Below are positions 54,219 to 64,000 of a DNA stretch of 64,000 bases, one piece after another. The DNA lies in contig JAUCEF010000005.1 in assembly GCA_033558025.1 (NCBI GenBank), positions 2,666,001 through 2,730,000 of the forward strand. The letters are read 5' to 3'. Source of the stretch: Phytophthora sp. 'mugwort'. Taxonomy: Eukaryota > Oomycota > Peronosporomycetes > Peronosporales > Peronosporaceae. Each line of letters begins with the position of its first letter. The stretch's first letter is position 1. The notes below the pieces were generated by a model. That model did not search any database, was not told where the DNA came from, and saw only the letters and a list, made by a program, of their open reading frames with translations. Both the position numbers and the translations under genes were made by a program.

Positions 54219-55222
54219 ATGCCGGGCACTTAACACCTAGATTACGGTATATAACAACTACTTTTACTTCGAAGTAGTGAAGTACTTCGAAGCGAAAGGA
54301 AACATAGCGCAAATGAGCAGAATGGGGCATGCAGATCCTCAAAAGCAGCCAGCAGTGGAGACCGTGCTAAACACATCACGACGAGCGAGTGGGGGCTACA
54401 TGAACTCCCACCCGTGTTTCGCAAGGCAGAAAACTCGTAAGAGCTGCGGCGGGAACGACAGCACCCAAACTAAGAAAACAAGATATTAATAACGGTGATC
54501 GGAGGGAAACTGACGGATTTTCCTAACCGCCCCCCAACGCTGCAACAACTATCTCATATGATGCTACGCCGGAGGCTCCGCTCTCCCGCTCTTGATCTAT
54601 CGACAACGTAAGGTTCATGGAGCCCCCAGAGCAACCACTGTGGTTGCACAATGTTTGCAGCAATAACTTGCCAACAAAAAAAAAACGAGGCACCAACAGC
54701 GATCGACTTCGGCATGATCCGACATACTTCTAGTAACGTAACAGCATTATCCGTGAGTGCGACGGCATGTCAACTTGAAGTGCACCCAGTCAGAGGGTTC
54801 AGACCCATGGTTTGGATCCTGGTGAGTCATCAGTTGTGACAGCACAAGTGGCATTCTCGACAGTAAAGTTGTACCTATACCAACAAGTACTGGTACTAAA
54901 AGGTATTAATACTCGTACTTAGTATTCAAAAATATCTTCATCGCGCTCACGCACTTAACAGGCGTTGCCACCGTATTCGGCACAGGATGGGGCGGCGTGT
55001 GTCCTCAAATCATTGGCCAAAATATCATCTCGCGCTGTTGCGATTGGCCAATTTGGCGCGCTCGACACGACTCAGCTTTCCCCCTTGTGCGATCCGGCGA
55101 TCATACAGTCAGTTTAGCAGCATTCCGCTCGGCCCCGATCAAGCACGAACGACCCGCACTGCACGCGGCCTCCAACTCATAGACAGAGGGAAGGGGATAC
55201 ACGCATCACCCGATAGAGAGAC
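54219..55222. other. Intergenic region upstream of SEC31
   Basis: No supported gene. The distal part is transposon-region sequence. The last 250 bp contain CCAAT boxes (CATTGGCCAA near 55011, GATTGGCCAATTTGG near 55040) that probably belong to the SEC31 promoter. Confidence 0.4.
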
Positions 55223-58200
55223 ATGTCGTTGCTGAAGGAGATCCAAGCGAACGCGGCGGTGGCCTGGAGCCCCGTAAAGCGGCGCGCGGAGCTCTTGGCG
55301 CTCGGATCCAAGGGCGACGGCGGCGTCGGTTTCGAGAACAACGGCGGCGAGTTCAAGCTCGTGTCCATGGATCTCAGCGACCCGACCCGCGGTATGATTA
55401 CGCTGGGTTCCGTCAAAACGGCATCGCGCTTCACGTCGCTGGCCTGGCGTGACGTGCCGCGCCACCACGACACGTGTCCGTACGGCATCATCGCTGGTGG
55501 CATGGCCGACGGCTCCGTGTCACTCTGGAACCCCGCACTCATGCTAGATCGCGACTTGGATACCGACGTGCCCGCGTCCTGCGAGATCGGCCGCATCACG
55601 CGCCACAAGGGCGCCGTCAACGCGTTGCAGTTCAACCCGCACGAGGACAGCGCGCACCTGCTGGCCTCTGGCGGCAGCGACGGTGAAGTGTACATTGTGT
55701 CGCTGGAGAAGTTGGTCAGCCCTGGCGTCTTCACGCCCGGAGGCCCCACCACCCCGCAGGCACAGGCCAACGAGATTACTAGCGTGGCATGGAACACCCA
55801 AGTGAACTACATCCTGGCCACGGGCTCGCAGAACGGCTCGGTCGTCGTCTGGGACCTCAAGCAGAAGAAACCGTGGTGCGAGCTGCGCGATCCCGCCCGT
55901 GGAGCTGCTACTGCAATTGCATGGAACCCCAACGAGGGTCTGCAGATTGCTACCGCCTCAGGCGATGACCAGCACCCCTCGGTGAAGCTTTGGGACCTGC
56001 GGAACTCGACCAGCACGCCGCTGGCCGAGTTCCACGATCACACGGCCGGCGTTCTTTCGATGTCGTGGTGCCCGGACGACCCTGGCCTCATTTTGTCGTG
56101 TGGTAAGGACAACCGTACGCTCCTCTGGGACCTCTTCTCGCGCAAGACAGTGGCAGAATTCCCCTCAGACGCCCCTAACGCTCCCCCCATGGGCTCGGAC
56201 CAGTTCTTCGGTGGCGGCCTTGCAGGCCAGCGTCGTTGGAATGTTCAATGGTCTCCTCAGGTTCCTGCGGTTGCTTCGACGTGCTCGCTGGACGGTAAGC
56301 TGCAGGTTTGGAGTCTTTCCGGTGGTGGCAACCCAGCATGCCGTCCGCCGAAGTGGATGCGCCGTCCGGCTGGTGCGACATTTGGGTTTGGTGGCAAGCT
56401 GGTGACCATCGCTAATCCTCAGGAACCTGTGGGTCCCAACGGCGACCACCGTCGCCTTATTCACATGCAACGCGTTATCAGTGACACTGGACTGGTTGCC
56501 GAAGCTGAGGCTTTGGACCGTTCTCTGGAAACAAAGGATTTCAAGGGACATTGCGAGCAGAAAATTGCGTCGGCAGCAACAGCCGAAGAACGTAGCGTGT
56601 GGAGCTTCATGAAGATCCTATTTGAGAAAGATGCCCGCCAGCACCTGCTGCTTCATCTTGGCTTGGACGCGGAAAAGATTAACGAATTAAACGCAAAGTT
56701 TAACCCGGAAGCTGCAGCTGCACAGAAAGCCGCAGTTGTTCAGACTCGTGCTAGTCCGAACGCGCAGGTTCCAGGACCGCAAGTGGATCCCGTGACGGGA
56801 GCGTTGCTCAGTGACCGGATCGATGTGCGTATTTGTTGTTGTACGCATGCCAATTATTTATTCGTGGAACTCACTTTTTGATTTTTGTGATGTTTTCTGT
56901 AGTCTGGCTTGGGAGCGGAAGATGTGTTTTCATCGGGCTTTCACCCGAATGGTGGTGACGAGACGGCTGCTGCTACCCCTGCATCTCCGTTGTCCGACGT
57001 ATCTGCTCTGGCTGCTGCCCTCCCCTCTGCGTTGGACGAGGACAAGAGTAAGCGTCTAGACGCTGTTCCCGCGCCTGTATACACGGAAGAATCCGAGAAC
57101 ACATTGATGCAGGCGCTGCTGGTGGGCAACTTTGAAGTGGCAGTCAACTGCTGCTTGGCTTACAACCAGCTTGCCGACGCGCTGCTGCTTGCTTCATGCG
57201 GTGGCCCTGAGCTTTGGGAGAAGACCCAGCGCGCGTTCTTTGCCCACCAGCAACGCCCGGTGATGCGTGTGGTCTCGGCTATCATTAAAAATGAGCTTAA
57301 TGAGCTTGTGGAGGTTTCCGACCTCGCTGAATGGCGTGAGACCCTGGCCATCTTGAGCACTTACGCTAAGAGCGAAGAGTTCCCGTCGCTTTGCGACAAG
57401 CTGGCCACGCGACTGGAGGCAGCTGGCGACTTGCACTCTGCTACGTTGTGCTTTATGTGTGCTGTCAACGTTGAGAAGACTGTGAATGCGTGGTGCAAGG
57501 AAAGCGAGTTTGAGGCTCGCACGCACGGACACACGTTTGCGCTCCACCGTCTTGTTGAGAAGGTGTCTGTTTTCGCGATGGCTGTTGACCAGCCTGATCA
57601 ATCTATGGGTCCTGAGGTGGCCCAGCATTTTGCTGAGTATGCTTCTCTGGTACGTAGCAAACGAGTACGAGATTGCCATGCCGTGAGCTTACGTTATTTA
57701 ACATTTTTGTATTACTTGTTAGATGGCTGCGGAAGGCCGCCTGGATATTGCTTCAAAATATGCACGCTTCCCGGATCTCAGTTGCGCGATCCTGAAGGAC
57801 CGCATTTACAATGCTTACCCCACGCAGGGTTACCAGCCACCTCCGTTCCCGTTCGACGTGGTCCAGGTTCGGACGCAGGCGGAGTTTCAGCAGCAGCAGC
57901 AGCAGCAACAACAACAACAACAACAACAACAACAGCATCAGCAACAGCGCCAGACTGTCCAGCAACAGAGAGGTTACGGCAACAAGCCCGCATACGGGGC
58001 AGGAAGGAACCAGTTTGGCGCGCCAGCTGCACCGACGCCGGCTCCTGCTGCCGCTCCGATGCCAACTCCTGCTGCCTACGGTGGCCAAAGCGCGGCCTAC
58101 CAGCCTCAGCAACCTACGCCGGCGCCGACACCAGCTTTCCCTGGTCGTCCTGGTGGTTACCAGCTGGCGCCTCAGCAGCCTGCCTACCCTGCTACGCCTG

Positions 58201-59245
58201 GTCTACCTCCGCAGCCGCAGCAGACTGGAGGGTACCCGAACCAGCAGCAGCCTGCATACTCAGGTCAGTCTTCGCCATCTCCGTACCCGGGTAACCCGAC
58301 ACCGACGCCGTTCGTAGGTCAGCCTGCAGCTCCTTCTCCGTTCCCAGGCCAGGCACCGCTGCAGCACCAAGCACCGCAGCAGGCTGGCTACGGTCGCCCG
58401 CAGCAGCCGGGTTTCCCTGGACAGCACCCACCTCAGCCAACTTTCCCGTCGGGCCCCCCATCGTCGTCAGGTATGCGCCAGCAGATGTACTCGGGTCCTC
58501 CGTCAACGGGTGACACCCCTCACATTCCCGGCATGCCTTCTCCTGCGTATGGTGGTGGTCCTCGTCCTGGAACGGGCTTCGGCGCGCCTCCAGCCCCAGC
58601 TTCTCCATCCATTCCTCAAGGTACAGGTGTAAACCCGCTTACTGCTGCAATGGGGTCATCACGTATTGCAAAACCCTCTGTTGATATCAGCTCGCACCAG
58701 CGTGATGGGTTCGTCAGCAGTGTGGGTAACAAGGAACTGACACTGAAATATGGGAATGCTACGACAGCCTCTCTCTCGCCTGTTGCGAGCGCTGCGCCGA
58801 AGGCCGGCAACTTCCCTCCGAATGTTGTGCCGGGTAGCACCGAGAACGTCGGCCCGCAGGATCTCCCCATCGTGAACGCGTTCAACGATCTCGTGAGTCA
58901 GCTCCAGGGTCTCCCTCTCACCATGGTAGGTTAGAAGGTCGTTAGGAACAGAGCATCTTGAGCTAGGCGTGTCTGACTGGGTCTTTGGTTTTGCAGATGG
59001 AACAGAAACAGCTACAGGAGATCCAGAAGGGCAAGGAGATCATGTTTACCAAGCTCAATATCGGCGCACTGTCTCCGGAAGTTGTGTCCCGGCTGCACGA
59101 GATGGTGGCATGCTTCGGGCAGCGCGATTTTGGCAGCGCCCAGACCATTTACGTGGCTCTCACGGCCTCGGATTGGGCGCAGCACAAGGACTGGCTGCGT
59201 GGGCTCAAATCGCTCATCCACATCTCCATGAAACGTTTTAGATAA
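55223..59245 (+). CDS. SEC31: SEC31, COPII outer coat subunit
   Basis: Four exons (55223-56824, 56903-57649, 57723-58925, 58997-59245; introns 78, 73 and 71 bp, all phase 0) encode 1266 residues. SEC31 pairs with SEC13 to form the outer cage of vesicles leaving the endoplasmic reticulum. Residues about 1-340 are a WD40 propeller (SVSLWNPALM, VVVWDLKQKK, SVKLWDLRNS, TLLWDLFSRK). Residues about 560-790 form the alpha-solenoid ACE1 region (LMQALLVGNFEVAVNCCLAY). A Gln/Pro/Ala-rich disordered region follows, with a pure Gln run near residue 840 encoded by CAG/CAA (about 57891-57933). The C-terminal 80 residues are a helical domain (LNIGALSPEVVSRLHEMVAC), as in other SEC31 proteins. Confidence 0.95.
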
Positions 59246-59755
59246 GCAGTCCACACCCAGTAAGCGGCTTGGGTAGGTGGGTACAGGACGTAAGCGGATA
59301 CAGGTTACGAAGTGAAGTGATCATACAGATCCTCCGTGAGCCGAACGCAGATAAAACTAGGAAGTGTTTGTGTGATTTGTGTCTACGATGAGTGCTAAAT
59401 GCACTACTGTAAATCGAGCCATGATATCGGTAGCATGAATGAAGCACAGCATAAAAGGCTCTCATCTACAGGTCTACGTTGCTTTTGACAAGTACGTGAG
59501 CTCATTGCAACCGTGCAAGAAATTCTACTTACGTTCCGCTTACAATTGTTGAGCACGGCGATATTAGTCAAAAGTGCTTTTTTCACTTTTCACACTGCCC
59601 CAAATACCGGTAATTCTGGTGCACTGTGAGGCGAGCGCGTCTTACAATGAGCTACAAATCGTACAGCCAATCCAAATTCGCCAATACACCTTCAATGTGT
59701 CAGGGTGCAATGCAGCGCGGCGTCGACAGCGGTGGCGGGCAAACTCAGTCGTCCG
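59246..59755. other. Spacer between SEC31 and cytosolic AlaAT
   Basis: About 510 bp without a gene. It holds the SEC31 3' flank and the upstream region of the AlaAT gene. Confidence 0.4.
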
Positions 59756-59762
59756 TCATTTC
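59756..59762 (+). promoter_or_regulatory. Initiator-like element of cytosolic AlaAT
   Basis: TCATTTC fits YCAYTYY and lies about 56 bp before the ATG at 59818. Confidence 0.45.
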
Positions 59763-59817
59763 TGCATCCGCGAGCTAGTGACCGCACGACCCTCTCCTTC
59801 AATTAATCAGCCCCACT

Positions 59818-61293
59818 ATGCCCGGCAGCGGCGCCAAGGTGCTCACGACCGCCACTGTTAACCCCAATGTCGTCAAGGCCGAGTACGCCGTGCGTGGCGC
59901 GCTGGTGCTGCGAGCTAACCAATACGCGGACCGCCTGGCCCGCGGCGACAAGTCGTTGCCCTTCGACAAGGTCATCCCGTGCAACATTGGCAACCCACAG
60001 GCGCTCGGACAGGAGCCCATCGAGTTCCACCGCCAGGTACTTGCGCTCGTCAACGTGCCGGGCCTCGTGGACCAACCGGAGGCTCAAAAACTCTTCCCAC
60101 CTGACGCTATCGTGCGCGCCAGGTTCTATATCGACAACATCGTGGGAGGCACGGGTGCCTACGGACACAGCAAGGGATCGGCTGTCGTGCGCAAGGAGGT
60201 CGCGCGCTTCATGCAGCGCCGCGACGGCCACCCGGCTGACCCAGAGGACATTTACCTCACGGACGGCGCCAGTCCAGCCGTACAGAACTCGCTGTTGGCT
60301 CTAATCCGCGACGAGAATGACGCTATCCTAGCCCCAATTCCTCAGTACCCACTGTACTCTGCGGCCATCGCCATCAACGGCGGCTCTTTGGTTGGCTACT
60401 ACCTGGACGAGGTGAACGCTTGGAGCCTTGATGTCAAGGAGCTGGCACGCGCTGTGAAGGAGGCTCGTGATGCAGGCAAGACGGTGCGTGCCATGGCTGT
60501 GATCAACCCTGGCAACCCCACGGGTCAATGTATGTCGGTGGAGAGCGTCCAATCTATTATCAAATTCTGCAAGGAAGAGAACATCCTGATCCTGGCTGAC
60601 GAGGTGTACCAAGAGAACGTGTATGCCGAGGGGAAAAAATTCGTATCATTCAAGAAGGTGCTACGTGACATGGGCAAGGAATACGACAATGTCGAGCTGA
60701 TCTCGTTCCATTCGACGTCCAAGGGTTTTACGGGCGAGTGCGGCCGTCGCGGTGGCTACATGGAGCTGGTCAACATTGACGAGGGTGCCAGGGATCAGCT
60801 TTACAAGCTCATGTCGGTGAACCTGTGCTCAAACATAGAGGGCCAGCTAATGGTTGGGATGATGACCAACCCACCTCAGCCCGGCGACGCATCGTACCAG
60901 CGCTACACCGAGCAGCGTGACGGTACGCTTGAGGCACTCAAGCGCCGTGCTTTGAAACTTGTGAAGGCCTTCAATGCTCTTGAGGGCGTCACGTGCAACG
61001 AGACCGAGGGCGCGTTGTATACATTCCCAAATGTCACGCTTCCGAACAAGGCCGTTGAGGCCGCTAAGGCTGCGGGCATGGTGCCCGACACGTTCTACTG
61101 CATGCAGATGCTGGATGAGACGGGAATCGTGGTCGTGCCTGGCTCGGGTTTCGGTCAGAAGACAGGCACGTGGCACTTCCGCTCAACGATTCTGCCACCC
61201 GAAGAGGCTGTTGACGAAGTGATCCAAAAGACAGCCAAGTTCCACGCGAAATTTATGGACAAGTACCGGGAAAATGCTGCAAGAACAGCTTAA
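59818..61293 (+). CDS. ALT: Alanine aminotransferase, cytosolic form
   Basis: An intronless frame encodes 491 residues and is closely similar throughout to the enzyme encoded at 27336-28835. The start MPGSGAKVLTTATVNPNVVK lacks the Arg/Ser-rich targeting peptide of the other copy, so a cytosolic location is inferred. All family motifs are kept, including YLTDGASPAVQ, NPGNPTGQCM, LADEVYQENVY and the PLP-lysine segment FHSTSKGFTGECGRRGGYM. The C-terminus adds ENAARTA beyond the paralogue. From about 60661 to 60973 the two genes are nearly identical at DNA level, including third codon positions, while flanking parts differ at many silent sites. It faces away from the other copy on the opposite strand. 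Confidence 0.95.
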   Translation: MPGSGAKVLTTATVNPNVVKAEYAVRGALVLRANQYADRLARGDKSLPFDKVIPCNIGNPQALGQEPIEFHRQVLALVNVPGLVDQPEAQKLFPPDAIVRARFYIDNIVGGTGAYGHSKGSAVVRKEVARFMQRRDGHPADPEDIYLTDGASPAVQNSLLALIRDENDAILAPIPQYPLYSAAIAINGGSLVGYYLDEVNAWSLDVKELARAVKEARDAGKTVRAMAVINPGNPTGQCMSVESVQSIIKFCKEENILILADEVYQENVYAEGKKFVSFKKVLRDMGKEYDNVELISFHSTSKGFTGECGRRGGYMELVNIDEGARDQLYKLMSVNLCSNIEGQLMVGMMTNPPQPGDASYQRYTEQRDGTLEALKRRALKLVKAFNALEGVTCNETEGALYTFPNVTLPNKAVEAAKAAGMVPDTFYCMQMLDETGIVVVPGSGFGQKTGTWHFRSTILPPEEAVDEVIQKTAKFHAKFMDKYRENAARTA

Positions 61294-61401
61294 ATGTCAG
61301 CCAGTGTTCAACGATGCTGTCCATTGATTTGATGTAGTTGACAGAGAGACTCAACGTGCTCAAGTGGCTAGATGGAGACTGTTAAGGTTACTTTAATGCT
61401 G

Positions 61402-63975
61402 CTAGCGTTTGGGGGTTCCTGGTGTGCCAGATGATTTCTGTGGTTTGAGGCCCCCCACACTGCCATTGTCTATTGTTCCTAACCTGCTCGATGGTCCCGG
61501 TGCAAGCGTCAACGTGGCACTGTTGGGCTTCGAACTACTTGACGGGCTCGTTTCACGTTTGGCTGGTGCCGACGGCCTAATAATGGGGATCTTGGTGATC
61601 GCGCCGGTGTCCTTGAGTAAACCTGTTCCTGACCGGGTGGGTCCGGAGGCGCTCTTGCTCCCAGAGACTGTTATTTTCCCCGTTGAATTCGCAACCTTAA
61701 CTGCTTGTGGCATCTTTGCGTGCCCAGGTCGAGCTGTAGCGCAGTTTGGAAGTGTCGTTATTGGCGGAGAGGGTTTGTTGGGCGTTTTCGAAGCTGCCGC
61801 TTTCATTTTATTCAGGTCGGGCTTCGATCCGATGCCCATTACCAAGCCCATCGAGGTACTTCCACTGCTCATGCTCAAACTTCCCGCCAAGTTTCCACTG
61901 GCACTCATTGCACTTGTCCGTCCGGTGTCTTTGCCAGGTACTCTAGCGATTTTGTTCACGAGGTCAAATGACTTGACACGAGCCCTTCGAACCACTTGGC
62001 CGTCCTTCCCTACAACTAAAGTGTACTCCAGCATGCTAGACCATTTGGAGTCAGCTGACGAATCCTCGTGATCTGTCATCAAGCCCAAATTATCCTCTTC
62101 GCTCAACTTCCGCTTGTCCTCCGCGTCGTCTTGAGGTCGTCGTTGCTGACCGACAATGTTCGCCTCAACAAGTTGACGTGTCTCTTGAAGTGCATTCGCG
62201 ACATCTCGATCACTGTCAATGGTTGATTCATCTAGGAACTGTCGGATTCGATCGAGGGACTTCTCGTCTGATAAATAAGAGAGCGCATTTTTCCACAGCG
62301 GCACGAGAGAGATCGCCTTCAATCGCACGTTGGGCACAGGGTCGTCAAGCAGATCAATTGCCACCTCAAGAAAATTGCGCTGACAGTAGAGTCGACTATT
62401 CAGACTCAATGCGTAGACACACGCGTCCAGGTAGAGGATCCGACGCCAGTAACTTTTCGAGTTCCCATATTCCGTCCGAAGCCTGCTAAGCAAGGAATAT
62501 CGATGGCTTGCAGTGCCATTAAACCGAATGCACTTGAGTAATACTTGCATTGCAAGCAATTGTACTGGACGAGCTCCATCTTCGATGAAATCGAAAATGA
62601 TAGGGATCATCATCTCGTTCATCTGCGTGGGTGAAAACCAGGACGGAAAACTTTGTAGTGTGTCAAGAAATACAAGTTGGTCTCGATTTCGGCTTGATGG
62701 TAAAATTCCATGATACTCGACGACAGACTTGATAATTGAGTCGAGGATCGCGGTCTATTTTAGAAGAGACAAAAATGGGTAAGAATCCTTTTCGTGACAC
62801 TGTCGGAATGATCATCATAAATTAGATACTATACCTTCTGATCCTCATCGCTCGGGTTGACCATGGCAGACAGCAGTTGGGGGGCTCGAGATATCGTCAT
62901 TCCTTGAACAATCGGTGATTCATCATTCAACAAATTCAGCACAAATGTCTTGAGATACCGCATCGCTCGTTGCTGTCCTAGCAACACAGCGACTTCGTGA
63001 ATTCCAGCAGCGATGTGATGCCGAACCTGTGCATGACGACGTTAATGTTTCGGAAAAAGTTAAATCATCATATAGCCATGTGATATACCTCTTCATTCGG
63101 ATCACTCGCCAACTTGGCCAGTAAGTCGTCCATCAAAGTCGTTGCATACGTAGACCCAAAGGCTTTAACGATGGCAGGAAAATTGTATGCGCAGTACTGC
63201 CGAATTTCGAGCTCTTCATGCGAGCAAAGCTTCGAGTAGCTTTGCAGAAACACTTGACCAGTATCGTTACCGAGTTGGTTCAGAGTGGCCAGTTTAGTGA
63301 CGAGGTGGCCGTATTGCTTGGCTAAAGAGGGGACCAGGTAGTCGGGGAGTGATTCAGCTATGCTAACGAACTCAGGAATTATCTGCTTGGCGCGATCACG
63401 AGCTGGAAAGAAGTCAAATAGCGAAAGGAGGGTCAAGAAAGCGGTTTGCTTGACCTACACAGTTGGTAAGCAGCGAACGTCAATTTTAAATAGGAAACAA
63501 AATAGCAAATCAATACGCAACCCCAATCGTACCTGCTCCTCTTCGTCATTTAGCAGTTCCAGCAGTTCTGGAAGAAGCTCCTTACAAGCGTGCTCCTCTC
63601 TGTCAATAAACAAAATAAAAGCGCGTTATAATTGTTTCGATCCGGTTAATCACATCTATAAGCTAACAAAGTTGTCAAGTTACCCTACTGCCCGAGCTAA
63701 ACCATCCAGTTGGACACACATACATGTCCGAACTTCAGCATCTGTATCTTGGCACAATGCCATCATCTATATATTAAAAAGGTGGTGTTAGTCTTAAAGT
63801 ATCAGAAGCAACGCGACAGGGAGAGCAAAGCATAAACCTTCTGGAAATAAAGTCCTTCAATGTCTGGTGCTGACAAGAGATTCAAAGCGGTGATAGCGCC
63901 TAGAATGAAGCAACAAATAAGCCTCGAGCCGGGTGTTTGTGAAACATCTCCTTTCTCGATAGCAACTCGAAGAAT
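61402..63975 (-). CDS. PPP4R4-like HEAT-repeat phosphatase regulator (5' partial)
   Basis: Six exons lie in the window (63838-63975, 63684-63766, 63533-63599, 63089-63454, 62835-63026, 61402-62754; introns 62-84 bp), encoding 732 residues; the gene continues past the right edge, where 63976-64000 is intron. HEAT-type helix pairs run through the first 480 residues (DTDAEVRTCMCVQLDGLARA, YCAYNFPAIVKAFGSTY, RRILYLDACVYALSLNSRLY, DDPVPNVRLKAISLVPLWKN). Order and motifs resemble PPP4R4, a regulatory subunit of protein phosphatase 4. The last 200 residues are Ser/Pro/Lys-rich and disordered. Relatives such as PPP4R1 or other HEAT scaffolds cannot be excluded without alignment. Confidence 0.72.
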
Positions 63976-64000
63976 CTGTGCAAACACTTGACATTAGAAT

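Noticed and set aside
58190..58608. Minus-strand frames opposite the Pro/Gln-rich part of SEC31
   Set aside because: They are shadows of low-complexity coding sequence on the plus strand.
1..64000. CRISPR array, operon or bacterial mobile element
   Set aside because: No regularly spaced direct repeats with unique spacers, no bacterial ribosome-binding sites, and introns in many genes show this is eukaryotic nuclear DNA.

Overview
This window looks like nuclear DNA of an oomycete, most likely a Phytophthora-like species. The reasons are: GC-rich coding regions with short introns (about 60-95 bp, GTRNGT...YAG); core promoters that match the oomycete Initiator (YCAYTYY) and Flanking Promoter Region (CAWTTTNYY) elements; flagellar/ciliary genes next to plant-type metabolic genes; and decayed piggyBac, mariner, pogo and PIF/Harbinger transposons typical of these genomes. 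The genus is an inference. No alignment could be run. All exon structures come from reading splice sites and checking reading frame.

Two gene-dense blocks flank a transposon-rich block. Left block (1-36,030): the 3' end of a G-alpha gene, histone H2B, a PX-domain protein, VPS50/syndetin (11 exons), protein phosphatase 5, a TTI1-like HEAT protein, COG4, a bacterial-type MTA/SAH deaminase, a six-BRCT protein of the PTIP/Rtt107 type, a CDC25/arsenate-reductase-like rhodanese, ITP pyrophosphatase, BBS2, an unrecognised membrane-anchored protein, mitochondrial alanine aminotransferase, phosphofructokinase, an AlaX-like alanyl-tRNA editing protein and a secreted/membrane histidine acid phosphatase. 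Many neighbours are divergent pairs with about 110-200 bp between start codons.

Middle block (about 36,030-55,200): no intact host gene was found. It holds decayed copies of at least seven transposon types: two PIF/Harbinger (DDE_4) pieces, a mariner with intact ends, two piggyBac copies, a Copia 3' end, a MULE N-terminus, and a pogo-type gene split by a 1.47-kb insertion. That insertion carries a dense GATC block, a 36-bp tandem repeat, a short telomere-like motif and a tRNA-like segment.

Right block (55,223-64,000): SEC31, a second (cytosolic) alanine aminotransferase in inverted orientation 31 kb from the mitochondrial copy, and a PPP4R4-like HEAT protein running off the window edge.

Functional themes are membrane traffic (VPS50, COG4, SEC31, PX protein), phosphatase and PIKK control (PP5, PPP4R4-like, TTI1), genome maintenance (BRCT protein, H2B, ITPase), ciliary assembly (BBS2), translation fidelity (AlaX-like) and carbon/nitrogen metabolism (two AlaATs, PFK, MTA/SAH deaminase). 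They are ordinary housekeeping neighbours rather than a visible gene cluster. The most unusual items are the GATC-dense insertion, the sharp gene-conversion-like tract in the AlaAT pair, and the bacterial-type deaminase.
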